Positions 46,565-59,339 of a stretch of 64,000 bases of DNA are shown piece by piece. Positions within the stretch are counted from its first letter, which is position 1; every line of letters starts with the position of its first letter. This stretch comes from Trichuris trichiura. Taxonomy: Eukaryota > Nematoda > Enoplea > Trichinellida > Trichuridae. The notes beneath the pieces were generated by a model that was not told the DNA's origin, did no database searches, and saw nothing but the letters and a program-made list of their open reading frames with translations. A program made the position numbers and the translations under genes. The DNA lies in assembly GCA_037903355.1 (NCBI GenBank), contig JBAJFE010000014.1:6448001-6512000 (forward strand). The letters run 5' to 3'.

Positions 46565-47400
46565 ATTAAACTATTAATTCTCCTGCTCTACTTTCACTTC
46601 GGCCACCCATATTCCAGTATGCCGAATTGATAGCACACCGTGTTTGATACCAGGAACGAACAACGTATTGTGAGCTATGAATTTTTCCAACAGCCTTTTA
46701 TTGCGGGGCAGTTTAGCAGTGACGCTGCCTTTTCCAACAGTTAATGTCACTGGTCCATCAGCAGTGCGCACTTGCGCATAGACGGCTTCATGTTCGTCCA
46801 ACTTAGAGAAATACTTTTCATCTGGGCACATGCGGTGTGTGGCGTCTGAGTCGATGATCCAAGTCTTGGTTATGTCAGCGAGCATAACGCCGCACGACGC
46901 GAACATGATATATGAATCACCGTTCCCAGCTGTTTGCCTGAACGACTATATGCCTGTCTCAGAGTAAAGTCTCTTGCAAAGTGGCCCTTCTGGCCACATT
47001 TGAAGCAAGCAACGTTGCTTCTGGCTGGCCACTTTCTCTCTACGGGTTTGCCGTCGGCAGCTCTGGAAAACAGACTTCCGCAGTTCTACTGCTGCTTTCC
47101 GTTTGCCTTTGCCATTCAGCTGTTTACCCTCCGCTTTACTGTTGCGCATGCGAATTCAGACTGTGGAAGATTGCAAATTGAGGACACTACCACGTCCCAG
47201 TCATCGGGGTGTCTACATAGAATAGTCATGGCAAGATCACGATTGTCAATTTGATCACCAACGCGCACCAACTTAGAAATTATGCGATTCATTTTCCCGA
47301 GATACGCATTCACACCTGCATAGCTTACCAGTTTCTGTTCGTGTACGCGCAGTCTGCTATCCTTTGGCGCGTACAGCCTTTCCAGTTCTCCCTAAACATC
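46565..47400 (-). pseudogene. Ty1/copia gag and protease fragment
   Basis: The minus-strand frame 46574-46906 carries the copia protease pattern TWIIDSDATHRMC (normally W-x-I-D-S-G-A-T-x-H-M) and LFVPGIKHGVLS. Upstream frames give gag: YLGKMNRIISKLVRVGDQIDNRDLAMTILC with PDDWDVVVSS (47116-47313), and a CCHC-like knuckle region at about 46.95-47.05 kb. It is opposite in strand to the copia RT fragment at 45.5-46.2 kb, so the two are separate insertions or the product of an inversion. Frameshifts disable it. Confidence 0.82.
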
Positions 47401-48172
47401 CTTTGGAGAGGACAGATGCCGAATGTGTTGCTGTTGTTCGTCTCCGATTGCTAAGCAGATTATTGCAGATGCTCTACCTTGCCGGAGTTCATGCAAGCGC
47501 ACCTCACTCTAGAGTTTTCACCGTCTGTGATCGCTTCACCAGAACCATAGGTCACATTCTATCAGTACGAGTTTCATCTGGAAACTCCAAGTGGCATAGT
47601 TGGAGAATTCAACTTTTCGATGGACATGGATTACGTAGACGAGGCATGTACTGCAGCGGTTCGTTCTGGGGCCATAACCAATGTTAGATTTTTACTCATC
47701 GGCGTGACACAAAAGATAGCAAAATAGATTTGCGAAGAGAAAAGGGTAAAAAGGAAAAGGACACGTACGCGAGCTAGTAGCCCGAAGCACGCACCGAAAG
47801 AGAGATCAAGTTTTATAGCGTCAACCTACGTGATGATGCGCAAGCTATGAGCGAGCTAGAAGTAGTCCAACAAGTATTCAAGTATCCAAGTATTCAGAAG
47901 AGTGAAGTTGCCTGAACAGACTGGACTTAATAAAACTTCCATCTACATGTTTGAACCACATGGCTTCCTTACTTCTAACACGATTTAGTTTCAACTTATA
48001 ATAAATACTTTAAAGCGCGCAACTTGCTGAAGCAGTAAGATATGTATGAGCGAACTGCAAAGTGTACCTTTCTAACTGCTTAGTCTGAACGGAAGTAGTT
48101 GAGATTTCGTAGACGTATTTTTGTGACATTTTGCACAGTAAAGTTGGAAAGTGGTTACTTCTTTATTTGGAT

Positions 48173-50240
48173 ATGTCAAGCGAAGATAGTAACTTCATAC
48201 TCGAAAGTGACAGCACTTTGGACGTTGCTTGCGAAGATGCTCTGTTTAAAAGCGTTGCCGCATCTGCTAGGAAAGGGTGTCCTCTCTTGGATTACTTCGC
48301 TCCGCAACTCTTGGCTTACTTGCCCTACTTCCACGGTGCACTTAGTCCTTCTGAGGCAAATGAATTACTATTACACAAAGACGATTTTCTAATTTTCTTA
48401 GACGAACACGATCGGCTCATACCAACGGTTGTTGTACGGGACTGTACCAACAAACCGCAGTTCATCCAAATTGAACAGACGACAGACGGTTGTTTTTGCT
48501 TCCAAGATGAGGACAAGTGGGACGCTTTTGTTACTATTCACTCGCTGGTCGTCTTCTACGCGAAGTATGGCGTTCCTATAAAAGTGAGAATTTGACCTAG
48601 CATATTCCTCCTTCCGCAAAGCATTCCTAATCACTGAATGCTTTGCGACGTTTCTGATCAGACAACAGAATTCACGCTGGAATGTTGCCTGTAACGCTTT
48701 TCGTAACTGCCAGCGAAATGAGAATTCTGTCAGCTTTTCTCTGCATCAATGTGTTGAGAATTTTAAAATCTTGGGTTTGCGCTCAATTAGAGCACGGACA
48801 GCTCCGCTTCTTACTCGTGCATCTGAATATTTGAGCGCATGAGTATCTGTTCAAAGTAACTTCTATTTCAGACTAAGGCTGGGGCAGAAGTGCGCTTGGG
48901 AGCAGAAGTACAAAGTCACAATTACGAGAAGGAGTTTATGGTTGAAGAAGTTCAACACTTTCATCAACTTTCATACTATCACAAGAACATGGACGCAATG
49001 GATTGTGGGACAACGCTGTTACAAGACGGTGACTACTTGATTTGGTCTATGGATAAGAATAACCCAGAAGAAACATTGACTTTGAGTGTACGATGGGAAA
49101 ATAAGATTGAACATATTTCAATTAAAAAGGACAAAAACTTGTTACGGTACATTCTCCCTAAAGAAAATCCATGTCGACCAACTGAGAGTGTTGCCAAAGC
49201 AGATTGCTATGTGAAATCTTTGGTTCATGGAAGAGTGATTTTGAATGGAGTTCAACTTTTAAGATCTGTTTCACATTCTGACCGGCGAATGTACGGTAAT
49301 GGCACATTTCCCGCGGTTGATACCTCATATTCCACTGCCACAAGCGTAAATACGCTGAGAGAAGCTGACAGTTCAATAATTTCTGCCACTGAAATGACAA
49401 AAAAAGCGATTAGCCCACGCCTGCGTAGGTGTGCACTGCTTGGAGTTAAAGCACGGAGACCGCTCCATCTGCTGCCCTACTTTTTCGGTGAATGTCATCC
49501 GAGCAAAGCAAATGAATACCTAGAAAGAAATGGCGACTTTCTTGTTTTTGTTAGTACAAGGAGTGGAAGAGCAACATTAGTTGTCAAAATTAGCAATGAA
49601 ACAACAACAGCTTGGTGGCATGTGCCGATTCAAGAGAACAGCGCTGGTTACTTTTGGCTGCAGACGTCAGACATAAGAATGTTGTTCACGAATGTCGACG
49701 AGCTTATATCCTATTACCATAATCACAGACAGCCGTTACTGGTGAGTTACAGGTAGCTATTCTGTAATCTCCGTAAAAAATATTTAGGCTGAATATCGCC
49801 AAACTGCACCGGAGCTGAACGTATACCTGATCAACCCAATAATTCGTAGAACTGACGACAGGGAACTCGTACTGGAGCCCTGCAAAACTGTTGAAGACTT
49901 AAGCTACTATTTCGGCAAGATAGGAAATGAAGATCTTGTCGAACTACTGTTGTGCGATGGTGATTATCTCTTACGACGAGATGAAAATGACGCTATCCTT
50001 GTCAGCGCTCGCTGGCAGGATGTTTTAAAGGACATATACGTTGAATCGTACGAATGCAGTGGTTACTACAAACTACCCGCTAGGAACGCAGACACTTTCA
50101 CTGAATTTGCCAAGTCAGTCGACGAGTTCTTGAAAATACTAGTGCGCAACCAGGTATCGCTTCAAGGAGTCATACTAAAGCAAGCCGTCCGTAAGACATC
50201 GAAGTATGATTCTGTCCAAGCAGACGAGTGGAATGAATAA
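48173..50240 (+). CDS. Four-SH2-domain protein, three of four SH2 domains lacking the FLVR arginine
   Basis: Exons 48173-48583, 48872-49741 and 49788-50240 join in frame to 577 residues with no kinase or other recognisable domain. Four SH2-like repeats start at YFHGALSPSEAN (51), YYHKNMDAMDC (172), YFFGECHPSKAN (340) and YYFGKIGNEDL (467). Each has the GDFL/GDYL strand and a later hydrophobic F/Y-rich block (for example FVTIHSLVVFYAKYGVPI). The phosphotyrosine-binding arginine of the FLVR motif is replaced by Phe75, Trp195 and Phe363 in repeats 1-3 and kept as Arg490 in repeat 4 (YLLR). It is presumably an intracellular adaptor binding one phosphotyrosine partner, with the other repeats serving as scaffolding. 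The ATG at 48173 is the first in frame after an acceptor-like TTTTGCACAG. AATAAA lies 72 nt after the stop. I do not recognise an orthologue by name. Confidence 0.85.
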
Positions 50241-51768
50241 TCACATCATTTCATATTTTCAGTTATTATGAGATAAGGGAATCTTATAATATGTCTAGGA
50301 CGAAACTGTTTAATAAAATGAGCCTTTCGTGAATTCTCACTCAAGCGTTCATATTCGCGAACTCTGTCCTTTGAAGTGAAAGTAAACGTAACAGATACCT
50401 GTCCTCGCCTTTATTTCATCCTGGAATTTATAATCCCGGGTGGAACCTTCCTTAAGCAATCGGTATGGGATGCAAAAGCGAATAAATTCCAGTGTCGTGC
50501 TTTACTGAGCTAATTACACCCGATGTTCCCATGTGCCTTTTTAAACGCCCTGTTGAATAAACACTTCCTTTACAACGCTAACCGTGGAACAAGACCAGCT
50601 TTGAAATGTATGGTATAGACACTGTTCGGTGTTTCTCTCTGAAAATCTGCTCATCCATTCGTTGGTAGGGCATTTTGAAGTTTACTAAAATACACACTAA
50701 AATGGGCCAAAGCTAGAAACTGAAAACCAAACATCAATTGCAACAGCACTAATACGTTGCAGAGATTGCCGGATCTTATTATTAGCTATTCTATCGCCAT
50801 ACTGTAATTTTCTGACCCTCCTGTTCTGTCCTTACCAAACTGTAAGCCTAAACGTAAAGCTTATCTTAGGTTAGAGCGTACCGTAAATAGATTAATGAGT
50901 AAAACGTGATCAAATATGAGATCTTTCTTAGCGGGTGCGCAAGTTTTCAGGTTCCACAGCACGTTGGTTACGTTGAATCGCCCGTTTATTTTTGTGAAGA
51001 AATTAGGAGGCTGATTATCAAAGACGCAGAATCCCGCGCCCTGAAAAATCTGAATTTCTTCGCAAGGATGAATCGATGTTCCATGTAAACAGCGTGCCTT
51101 GAAAAAATCTAAAACCGGATATTTGATAAAGTGTAATTTCATAATGAAGAAATTTATTACGGATATGTCCCGTTTGTTTTGTATATAAAAAGACTCCAAG
51201 TGTAATTTCATGGTGTGATCTCCCAGTTTAACCTAAAATACGTTTTGTTGTACGTTTAAAATTGTTTTTGGAAAAGTATGGAATAGGTGAAGTTAGAACG
51301 AGAAAGCTGGAAAGGAATGCATAACGAGGAATGCATGATGACAACGAGGGCCCATTGACTGTATATGTATTCGATTATTCCAACAAACCTCTGGTGTCGT
51401 TTAGTTCAAACAACTAAGTTTCCACTGAAACTGACAGTAAAACAATATCGAGTGATATGACCGATTACTTCGACCTTGAATAAGATATACAAAAACTCTC
51501 AGATTTAGCATTGCACTATTTCTTCAGCCAGATGATAATAGAAAAGTGGTGTAACGAAGTCTGACCCAGCTTAACGGTAAGAGCAGGCAAGTGCTTTCTC
51601 TCAAATTTTCGCAGTAAAACAATTAACAAGTGGTCAAACACAGTTTCGTGTTTACCTTAGAAATTAAACACTGAGGACAGAAGGCGAAGAGGAGACGAGC
51701 GCAGTAGAGATATTGTAAAAACGGTTAGAGATAATAACGAAAACTTCGAGGCTAGATGCCACTGGCAT
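50241..51768. other. Intergenic with Penelope-type fragments
   Basis: GCTCATCCATTCGTTGGTAG at about 50651 belongs to the inner block of the fold-back family. Around 51108-51200 there is a further fragment, listed separately. GTAAGCCTAAACG (50842) is a degenerate telomere-like string. No gene is recognised. Confidence 0.5.
51108..51200 (-). repeat. Penelope-type pLTR end fragment
   Basis: AATGAAGAAATTTATTACGG (from 51143) followed by TATGTCCCGTTTG matches the end of the full-length Penelope-like element at 59.8 kb in inverted orientation. The extension precedes it (minus-strand ATG 51140-51142, peptide MKLHFIKYPVLD). Confidence 0.7.
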
Positions 51769-53213
51769 TCACTGGATATGACACATGGAAAACCTTTGTC
51801 TTAGTTTGCTACGACGCCTGACAGCAGTCGTCTGATTCACGCCTTCTCCAACTGCGTAGTGCCCATTTGAGCAAGGCTCCCTGAATTCCAGTCGACCACT
51901 GAGCTTCCGCTGGTGACTGCTGGTCACGTTTTCATCTTTGCAGGTTCCCACTGGGCACTTGACATTAGCGTTTTCACATGTGAAAGGCCCCCCACATGAT
52001 TCGTTTTCGTCAACAATGCCGTCACTGTAAAGCATTTCTATATACGGATAAACGGTGGTCTGCCTAGAACGATCGCTCTTGAAGCAAGGGAGAAGTACTC
52101 GCTCCAATGTGCGCGGATGCTTCTTCCTGACCCAGTCATGCGTTCGCACCCGTTCAAGGTTGAATCGTTGACCTGTAGATTTCTCCAGCATACCGGACAA
52201 AAGATCGCCAAGAAGAGGTTCTGTATCAGGAGGCAGCGTGAGTGGCAGCTGACAAATGTTTTCATACAACCTGAATACATTCTCGCCGTCGAATGGATAA
52301 AGACCGGAGACAAAGTTGTATAAAGTAACGCCTGCAGACCATACGTCGACTAGAAAGCCTTGAAATTCAGCAAGCCCGGTGGCAATTTCCGGAGGCTGAA
52401 ACTTCGGCGTTCCACGGGACGACTTGAGCAAGTCATTAGGAGAAAACCGGTTCAGTTCTTCGGCAACGCCGAGATCAGTTATTTTTAACACTTCACTGAC
52501 CGTTAACAGTAAATTGCCTGGTTTAATATCTTTGTGCACTATGCCCTGCCCATGGAGGTATTGCAATCCCTCTAACAATTGCACGAAGTAAGCATGCGCC
52601 TGCCAACGAGGGAACTTTTTCTCTTCGCTCCGATCCAACATTTCTTGAATGCTTCCAACACAATACCCCATGAAAAGGTACAACTTCTGTTTATCAGCGT
52701 TGAAGATCACGTCGTACAATTCAATCACGTTCTGATGACCAAGACGGTGCAACAGACGGACTTCGTTGGCCACATCTTGCTCACCGTTTGGAATTTTCCG
52801 AAGCCTCCGCTTCTTTATTATTTTCACGGCTACACGACACAGCGATTCGCAGTCTATTGCTTCTTTCACTTTTGCGTACGATCCTTCACCTAACAAATCT
52901 CCAAGCAGATATTTATCAATCAGCTTTGGTCGTTTCTGCTTTCCGTTGTAAGCAAAGTCGGCAAAATCTACTCGTGGAAATTGCAAACATGTAGAAAGCT
53001 CCATGGCATCAGAAGATGGCACGAAAACCAAAGGGGGGCCGTCACTACTAGCAGCAGGCAAACTACTTGGTTGCGATAGGTGAGAGAAGTCGACGAACGA
53101 CTCATTTGCAGATCTTATTGACTGTGCGACGTGCTTCCAATGACTAGAATCATCGTCGTCCAAAAGAAAGCGTTTCCGATCCTCCGTAGAATCTTCAGCT
53201 ATTTCTTCACTTT
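51769..53213 (-). CDS. par-4: Serine/threonine kinase LKB1/STK11 (PAR-4), 5' end incomplete
   Basis: Master kinase that activates AMPK-family kinases with STRAD and MO25 partners and controls polarity and energy balance. The kinase domain is complete: GDLLGEGSYAKVKE (glycine loop), VAVKIIKK (lysine), HKDIKPGNLLL (catalytic loop), ITDLGVAE (DLG in place of DFG, as in LKB1), GTPKFQPPEIA, DVWSAGVTLYNFVSGLYPF. The LKB1-specific insert IPNGE and QGIVHKDIKPGN leave little doubt. The tail ends RQRFSMCHIQ, matching the vertebrate pattern of a basophilic phosphoserine next to a CaaX prenylation box. The main exon starts at an acceptor at 53213. Upstream, an ATGC mini-exon (53268-53271) with a 54-nt intron would keep frame, but this start is unproven. 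Confidence 0.94.
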
Positions 53214-53554
53214 CTAAAAAACCATAAATAATAAAAAGGGAAGCGAAGGCACGTTTTCAGGACACACGCATAATTGCACCTTCCAGCAGAGCATTTTGCT
53301 GTCTTAGAAATCAAATAATCCTATGTTTGAAAAGTTAATGCTATGCAAGGTGTAACACAAATGTCTGCAATATAAACTGAGCAAAGCAAAAACTAAACTT
53401 TTCTTAAAAGAGTGACCGTTTCACTCTGGTTCTTGAAGCTCTCACGCCGTTTTGTTTTCGTACGCGTCAGAGCTCAGCAACGGAAGTAGCGACGCCGTAT
53501 TACTAACAGAAGTAAAAGGACTTGAAGATATAGCCTCTTGGTACGGGATCGTAT

Positions 53555-53660
53555 AGTTTCATTAGGCTGCTTCTTTTTTATACGGATTGCGAGTCCCGTT
53601 GAAAATTTTACTACTAATTTCTCCGGAGCTTTCGGGTCCAAACGCCAACCGCCATCAGCA
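53555..53660 (-). repeat. Penelope-type pLTR fragment with decayed hammerhead core
   Basis: TATACGGATTGCGAGTCCCG and TTTCTCCGGAGCTTTCGGGT match the inverted pLTR of the full-length element. On the minus strand the core reads CTGATGG...GAAAGCTCCGG, with the final A of CTGANGA changed to G. The partner arm is absent. Confidence 0.65.
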
Positions 53661-56600
53661 GTCTTAAAATGATCATTGCGCGTATTTAATAATTTTTCTG
53701 GGCAGAAGAACGAAGAAAACATGAATACTGAGGTCGCGGATACGTTGGTCTACCCTCAATTTCTTTTCACGAAAAATCCATCTTTCTAGTCAAATCTTGC
53801 AATAACAGCTAGTGTAGGGGTGAACAAAGCAAGTTTAATAAGATGCAAATAGGTTCACACGTCTGAATGTACGGGAAACCTGTTGGGAGGACGTAGGACA
53901 ATATTAAACAATGGAACCATTTTAAGTTTTCAGAAAAGGAAACCGCGACGCAGAAGAAAAAGTAAAGTCAGATGATGAGACGATAGAGTCTTTGGAAAAG
54001 TATTTCAGTTAATTTATTCTTCTCATTTTTTAATTTCTTATTTTTTCAGCGAGGCAAGGTACTCATTACTTTTAGCTGTTTCGCTCTTTGACTGAATCAA
54101 AGGGAACAACTCAGCAGGCAATTTAACAAACTAATTCAGAACCCGCGTCGTCACCTTTGTGCAACGGTTGTATAACAGAAATAACAGGGCTCCCTTTGCA
54201 GAACGTGGTGCGCAAACGGCCGACCCGACGGACGATAATGACCGACATCAATCTTGCCTTCGTTATCGGTAACATAAGCTGTCATCAGTCGCTTAGCTAT
54301 TTATCTCAAATGGATCAAAGGGAACAGTATGTGCCTCGTGCAGACAGATAAGAGGCAGTTTCACTTTCGTTTCAATGTTGGGCGGCCGTTCGTCTTTTCT
54401 TCGCTGCACTTCATTTGGTTTCGTCTGTTTTCTCTCTCCAGTAAACTTCCGTAACCTTCGGCGCATTGTATGTCACAGCAACCGTTGAAGTTGGGTCAAT
54501 TTAATCTTCTTTTCGTTAAAAGTTGAATGAGGTGAAGAAATGAGGTTTCTTTACGCTCACAGCGCAATTGGAGCAGTGCCTTCGGCTCTCGAATAAGTCT
54601 ACATTACTCTGATGGAAAGACGATTCGTTGATCCAGCTCAGAAGACCGTCATACCCCATAAGCAAGAGCAGAACTACTGGTTGAAACCTTTTAGGGCGAC
54701 GTAGCCGTCAGTTACGACTCCTGCTGGCCAAGTGGACGCGAAGTGGACATGGGTGTCGCGAAATGCATAAACCTGACCTGCATAACGGAGTTGTTGCGAA
54801 TTAGTCTGCTTGAAGAAAAAATATTGCGGGATACTGGGTAAAGCGCATTTATTAATGCACAACGGACATCAGAATTCAGTTAGTAACCAGCAAATATCGT
54901 TTCCTGAAAACGCGTAGACTGTTCATTAAAAGCTGCAGATGGTGTGCTAACTGAATGAATATGCTAAAAGCACCTAATGGAGAACGGAGGCAATAAGGCA
55001 TCGATTATTCCCTTGAAAATGAAACTCCACCTAACGGGTGCGTTGAAACGCATAATATGGCTGCGGAAAATTTGATCCGTGAAAATCTTTTATTGCGCGA
55101 AGCTTTTGGAAAGCCTTAGTTCCCATTTCAGCGCAAGAATGATGACTAGAGCAGAAGACTGCTCTCTGTCATCTCTCTTGCGCTACCGACGTTGACGGTT
55201 GCGGCTGATCGTCTATTTCGATCAAAATTAACCGGTTGAAAAAATGTTATACTTATTATAAAATCTATTGCATTCTTTCCCCTTTCTTTGTAGCAGTGAT
55301 TAACGTACTTTGCAGATTCTGCACAAAGCGAAAACGGGTATAAATTCTGCTTATTCGTAACAGTGAAACTTCATTAAGCCGAATATATCTAATATTAATA
55401 CTATTAATAACGATATTGGAACGGTCCATGGAAAATAAGAAGAGCTGTTTTTACTTTTGACTTCTGAACTGATCGCTAACTTTACTTACTGTAGCTGTCA
55501 ATGAAAAGCTTACATGCTTATTAAGAAAAACAACCCTTTCCCCGTTCAGTTCACTACAGCAGAAATTAAGGAAGTTTCAGAAGGCGTTTTTGAATTTCTT
55601 CTGGTCAGCGTTCTTTCAAGCCCTGGAAATTTCCGAAAGCATAACAAACAGTAGTCGGGCGGAAACGGCCACAGTCGAGTGCGTGAAAATGAATCAGGAT
55701 CTTTACAGCCATCCGATCCATTTTCTGGGACATCTTTGACGAGCATGATGGCAAGGGCTTCCTTTGTGAGAGACCAATTGTTAACGGAAAACTTCCCCGC
55801 AAATCTACGGTTTATGCTGGCGATTAGCTACGGTAGTATTCCTCAAGGGGCCGTACCGCTCTTGCGAGAGCTGAGAGGACCCTGATTAATTCTGCTGCGT
55901 AAAGTGCGTATCTGACGTTGCTGGCGGCCACAGAGGCGTGAGAAACGCAAATAGCGGCACTATTGTAATGCCGGCAAAGGTCACCCACCTGCCGCGTTCT
56001 TTTTTAATTTCTTTGACGAATGCTACCTTCGTCTGCTCTGACTCACTGATGCTGCCCGGACTGAAAGGCTGTCGCAGCGCATAAATAAGCTCTCTTTGAC
56101 GCGGCTTTGTGTTGAGCATGGATGGTACGACTTGGCTGCTCCACAGAAGAAAGTTATGCTTGCGCAGACATACGTATCGCTTTCAAAACGTCTCAGCGAC
56201 AGAGAGAACAAGTTGATGGTCATTGATCAGCTTCGTTTGCCGACATGAATTCCTATCATCCGAAGGGATAAACAGCGCTTGCTGCTGCCACTTTGAGCTT
56301 AATCTTCGGTAGCTGTTTGTGGTATCCTTTCGCTAGAAGTCCCAGCTTAGATCATAGATTATTTCTCATTAGTTGAAAATGCGAAATGACAATTGCAGAA
56401 AGAGTTGGTAGAGCTGCAGGCCAGCGTGGATCAGAAGTAAAATTTAAGCTTGGATACAGGACTTCTTTCGCTGCAACGCGATATCCCATGGTTATGCCCA
56501 CCCGGTAATAAGAAAGATCATGATCTAATCTTTTTCGAATTAATTTAAGCGCAGATTTAATGTCGTTGCGGGCTTGCTAGCGAAGAAAAGAAATGAACCT

Positions 56601-56879
56601 CGAATAGTACATTACGGTGACCTGAGATTCCGGGTAACTACCATAGAGCCGAAAGTGGAAAAGCAGCTCCCTCTGCGTAGTTTCTAAGCTTGAAGATGGT
56701 AAGCTTTGCTCGCTTTATTATAATTACAAGGGCAGCAAGTAAATTTGTCCGCATCCTAGGCAACATTTACATACCGAAAACGTCGTAATTTATTCATACA
56801 TGGCACGCGTTTTTATTACTTCTTAACCTTCCTAGTTCCACCCTTAGCTTCAAGTGCAAATTATCAGTGACATTACCAT
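53661..56879. other. No gene recognised; one pLTR fragment
   Basis: Three kilobases with only short frames on both strands. Around 55086-55135 the string TTTTATTGCGCGAAGCTTTT followed by TTTCAGCG is a decayed relative of the 1.5-1.7 kb fold-back arm. Confidence 0.45.
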
Positions 56880-56964
56880 ACTAGATTCACATTCTGAAAA
56901 CGGGGTTTCTTGTTACGGGAACAAATGTTTTCATAATGAAGAAGTTTATTAAGCTGCAAGACAT

Positions 56965-59311
56965 TTGGAACATATACGTATCAAAGCGGGTCTTACACAA
57001 GGCCAACTGACCTTCCTACTGAAATGCAGAAATCAAGAAATCCTACCAAAGTGCTTCCGGTTAAAATGGGGACAGCACATGGATAGTCAATCTAAAAGAA
57101 TCCTCTTTTCGGCTGGAATGTCTCTACTACGAAATGTTATACGGAGACACAGATACACATTATCGAGACTGCGAGAAGATTATAGTAGCACACTAACGTT
57201 CCTCAGAAGCAGGCTACACAGAACACTTTACGAGAACCTGGTGAAACATGTGGACCTTGCCACACGAACAGTTTGCTCATCACAAAAACAGGTACTAAAA
57301 ACGAAATTTGATAGCATTCGAAACAATATTCCGACAACGTCTTCAAACCCTTACAGGAATATTCCACAAAGAACTCCTAGGTCACAGCTAAATTCAGCGA
57401 TAACAAATCTGAGCTCGTTCCCTCTAAGTGAAAATGAGAAGCATGTATTAGAAAAAGGACTTAACTTCGTCCCAACACCAAAACAACCACCAATTCTCGA
57501 CATCATTGCCTCAGTTGAAGACAGCCTATCCTCAATAGACACACAAAAAGCCACACAAATCAAGAGTAATTTATCTACATTGATACTAGGCCACCACTTC
57601 ACTGCCACTTCGAACCTAAGCCGATATGAGATAAACAGTTTATATAAACTTAGAAAATAACCCAACAGAATTATAACCAAAGCAGATAAAGGGAATAGAA
57701 TCGTCTTACTTGACAGAAGCACCTACATCGAAAAGATGACAGCTATCTTGAACACTAGCAGTTATACGCCCCTACCAACCGACCCTACAGAGGTCTCCCG
57801 GAAAAATCTCCGATCTCTTCTCATCACATATGCCACAGAAACCAAAGAACCTGCTATCACCAAAATGACAACATATCTCAAGTTCGCATCGAATTTCAGA
57901 CCCCCCGAGCTCTATGGTCTCCCAAAAGTACACAAACCAGATATCCCGCTGAGACCGATAGTCTCCACAATTAACAGCATCACCACTGAACTCAGTAGAT
58001 ACTTAAGTAAGATCATCAAACCTCTAACAGGCAAGGAACCATCCTTTGTCAAAAACAGCAAAACGCTCGTCAACGAAATAAGAAACTATTGTTTGGAACC
58101 CGACGAGATTTTAGTCAGCTATGATGTAAAAGACTTATTTCCCAGCATCCCAATATCAGACACCCTAGAGACCTTACACAATCTCCTCCACACGGACACA
58201 AATCTACCCAGCAGAACTAAATTAAATCCCTTTCACATTGTCAAGCTGGTCTCGTTTTGCATGCAAGAAGGCAATTACTTCACTTTTGATAACAAGTTCT
58301 ATAAACAATCTAACGGAGTACCTATGGGAAGCCCCCTATCCCCTGTATTAGCGGAAATTTTATGGAAAACTTTGAAAGACAAATGTTCAGAACTATAGAC
58401 AGACACATAGCTCCACGCCTTTTTAAGAGATACGTAGACGACATCTTTGCCATTATAAAAGCTGGAAAAGAAGAACAATTTTTACAATTCCTCAACAACG
58501 TCCGTCCTAACCAAATAGTCTTCACAATGGAAAAAGAAGATAAGAAAACTTTGCCCTTTCTAGACGCCTTAATTATTCGCTCAAGCGAAGGCCTTAAAAC
58601 CAGAGTGTATAGAAAACCCACACACACACACAGATCAGTACCTCAATTTTTCATCACATCACCCAAAATCAGTAATGCGTGGTGTCCTCTCCGGAATGAT
58701 AGACAATGATAGACAGAGCATTCAACTTATGCAGTCCCGAATATCTTCAGCCAGAAATTAACTACATTAGAAAAATCTTCTACAAAAACGGTTATCCTAA
58801 ATCCTTTATCAACCAAGTGCTCAACCACAGGCTTCGCACACGTGAGTCTCCAGAGCAAAACACTCCGCACGACACTTGTCTGGTTATTCCTTATGTGACA
58901 GGCTTAGGCGAAAAGATTGTACAATTAGGAAAAAGATTAGGCTTCAGAGTCTTTTTCAAAAGTTCGCCCAACCTCAGGGCAATTCTTCGCACAGACAAAA
59001 CTAAAATCCTCGAAAACAAAAAGACAGGATTAATATACGCGGTTGAATGTTCTTGCTCAGGGATTTATATTGGTGAAACAGGAAACACTCTGGAGCATAG
59101 ATTCAATGAACACATGAAAAAACTCACAAGTTACAATAACGCGAAAGCCATACTGAACAATGGCACCAGTCTAATCACACAGCGAGGCAGACCAATCGTG
59201 GACCCAAAACTTACAATGGAAAAAGCCAAACAAGCCTCTGCAGTAGTGGAGCATGCGACGCAATGTACCCAACTACTCCACCCAAAAGTTTTATGTTACG
59301 AAAACAATTAA
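56965..59311 (+). pseudogene. Penelope-like polyprotein (RT + GIY-YIG endonuclease), three lesions
   Basis: From the 5' side there is a long helical N-terminal region, then KADKGNRIVLLDRSTYIEKM (about 57.68 kb) and RT blocks YGLPKVHKPDIPLRPIVS, SYDVKDLFPSIPIS, GVPMGSPLSPVLAEI, RYVDDIFAI (YVDD at 58431-58442), LPFLDALI and VYRKPTHT. A linker follows, then the GIY-YIG endonuclease (GLIYAVECSCSGIYIGET, EHRFNEH, about 59026-59115). This domain order is diagnostic of EN-positive Penelope-like elements. The frame is broken by TAA at 57658-57660, a shift near 58350-58362 and a shift near 58690-58706. No ATG opens the frame at its start. With only three lesions, it is a young copy. Confidence 0.93.
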
Positions 59312-59339
59312 CGGTTAAGAAGAATTAAGGAAGCACTAT

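Noticed and set aside
48131..48175. Start of the SH2 protein at 48131
   Set aside because: That codon is TTG. The first in-frame ATG is at 48173, just after an acceptor-like sequence.
51769..53163. LKB1 start at 53163
   Set aside because: That codon is TTG on the minus strand. The frame continues upstream to a splice acceptor at 53213, so the true start is in an earlier exon.
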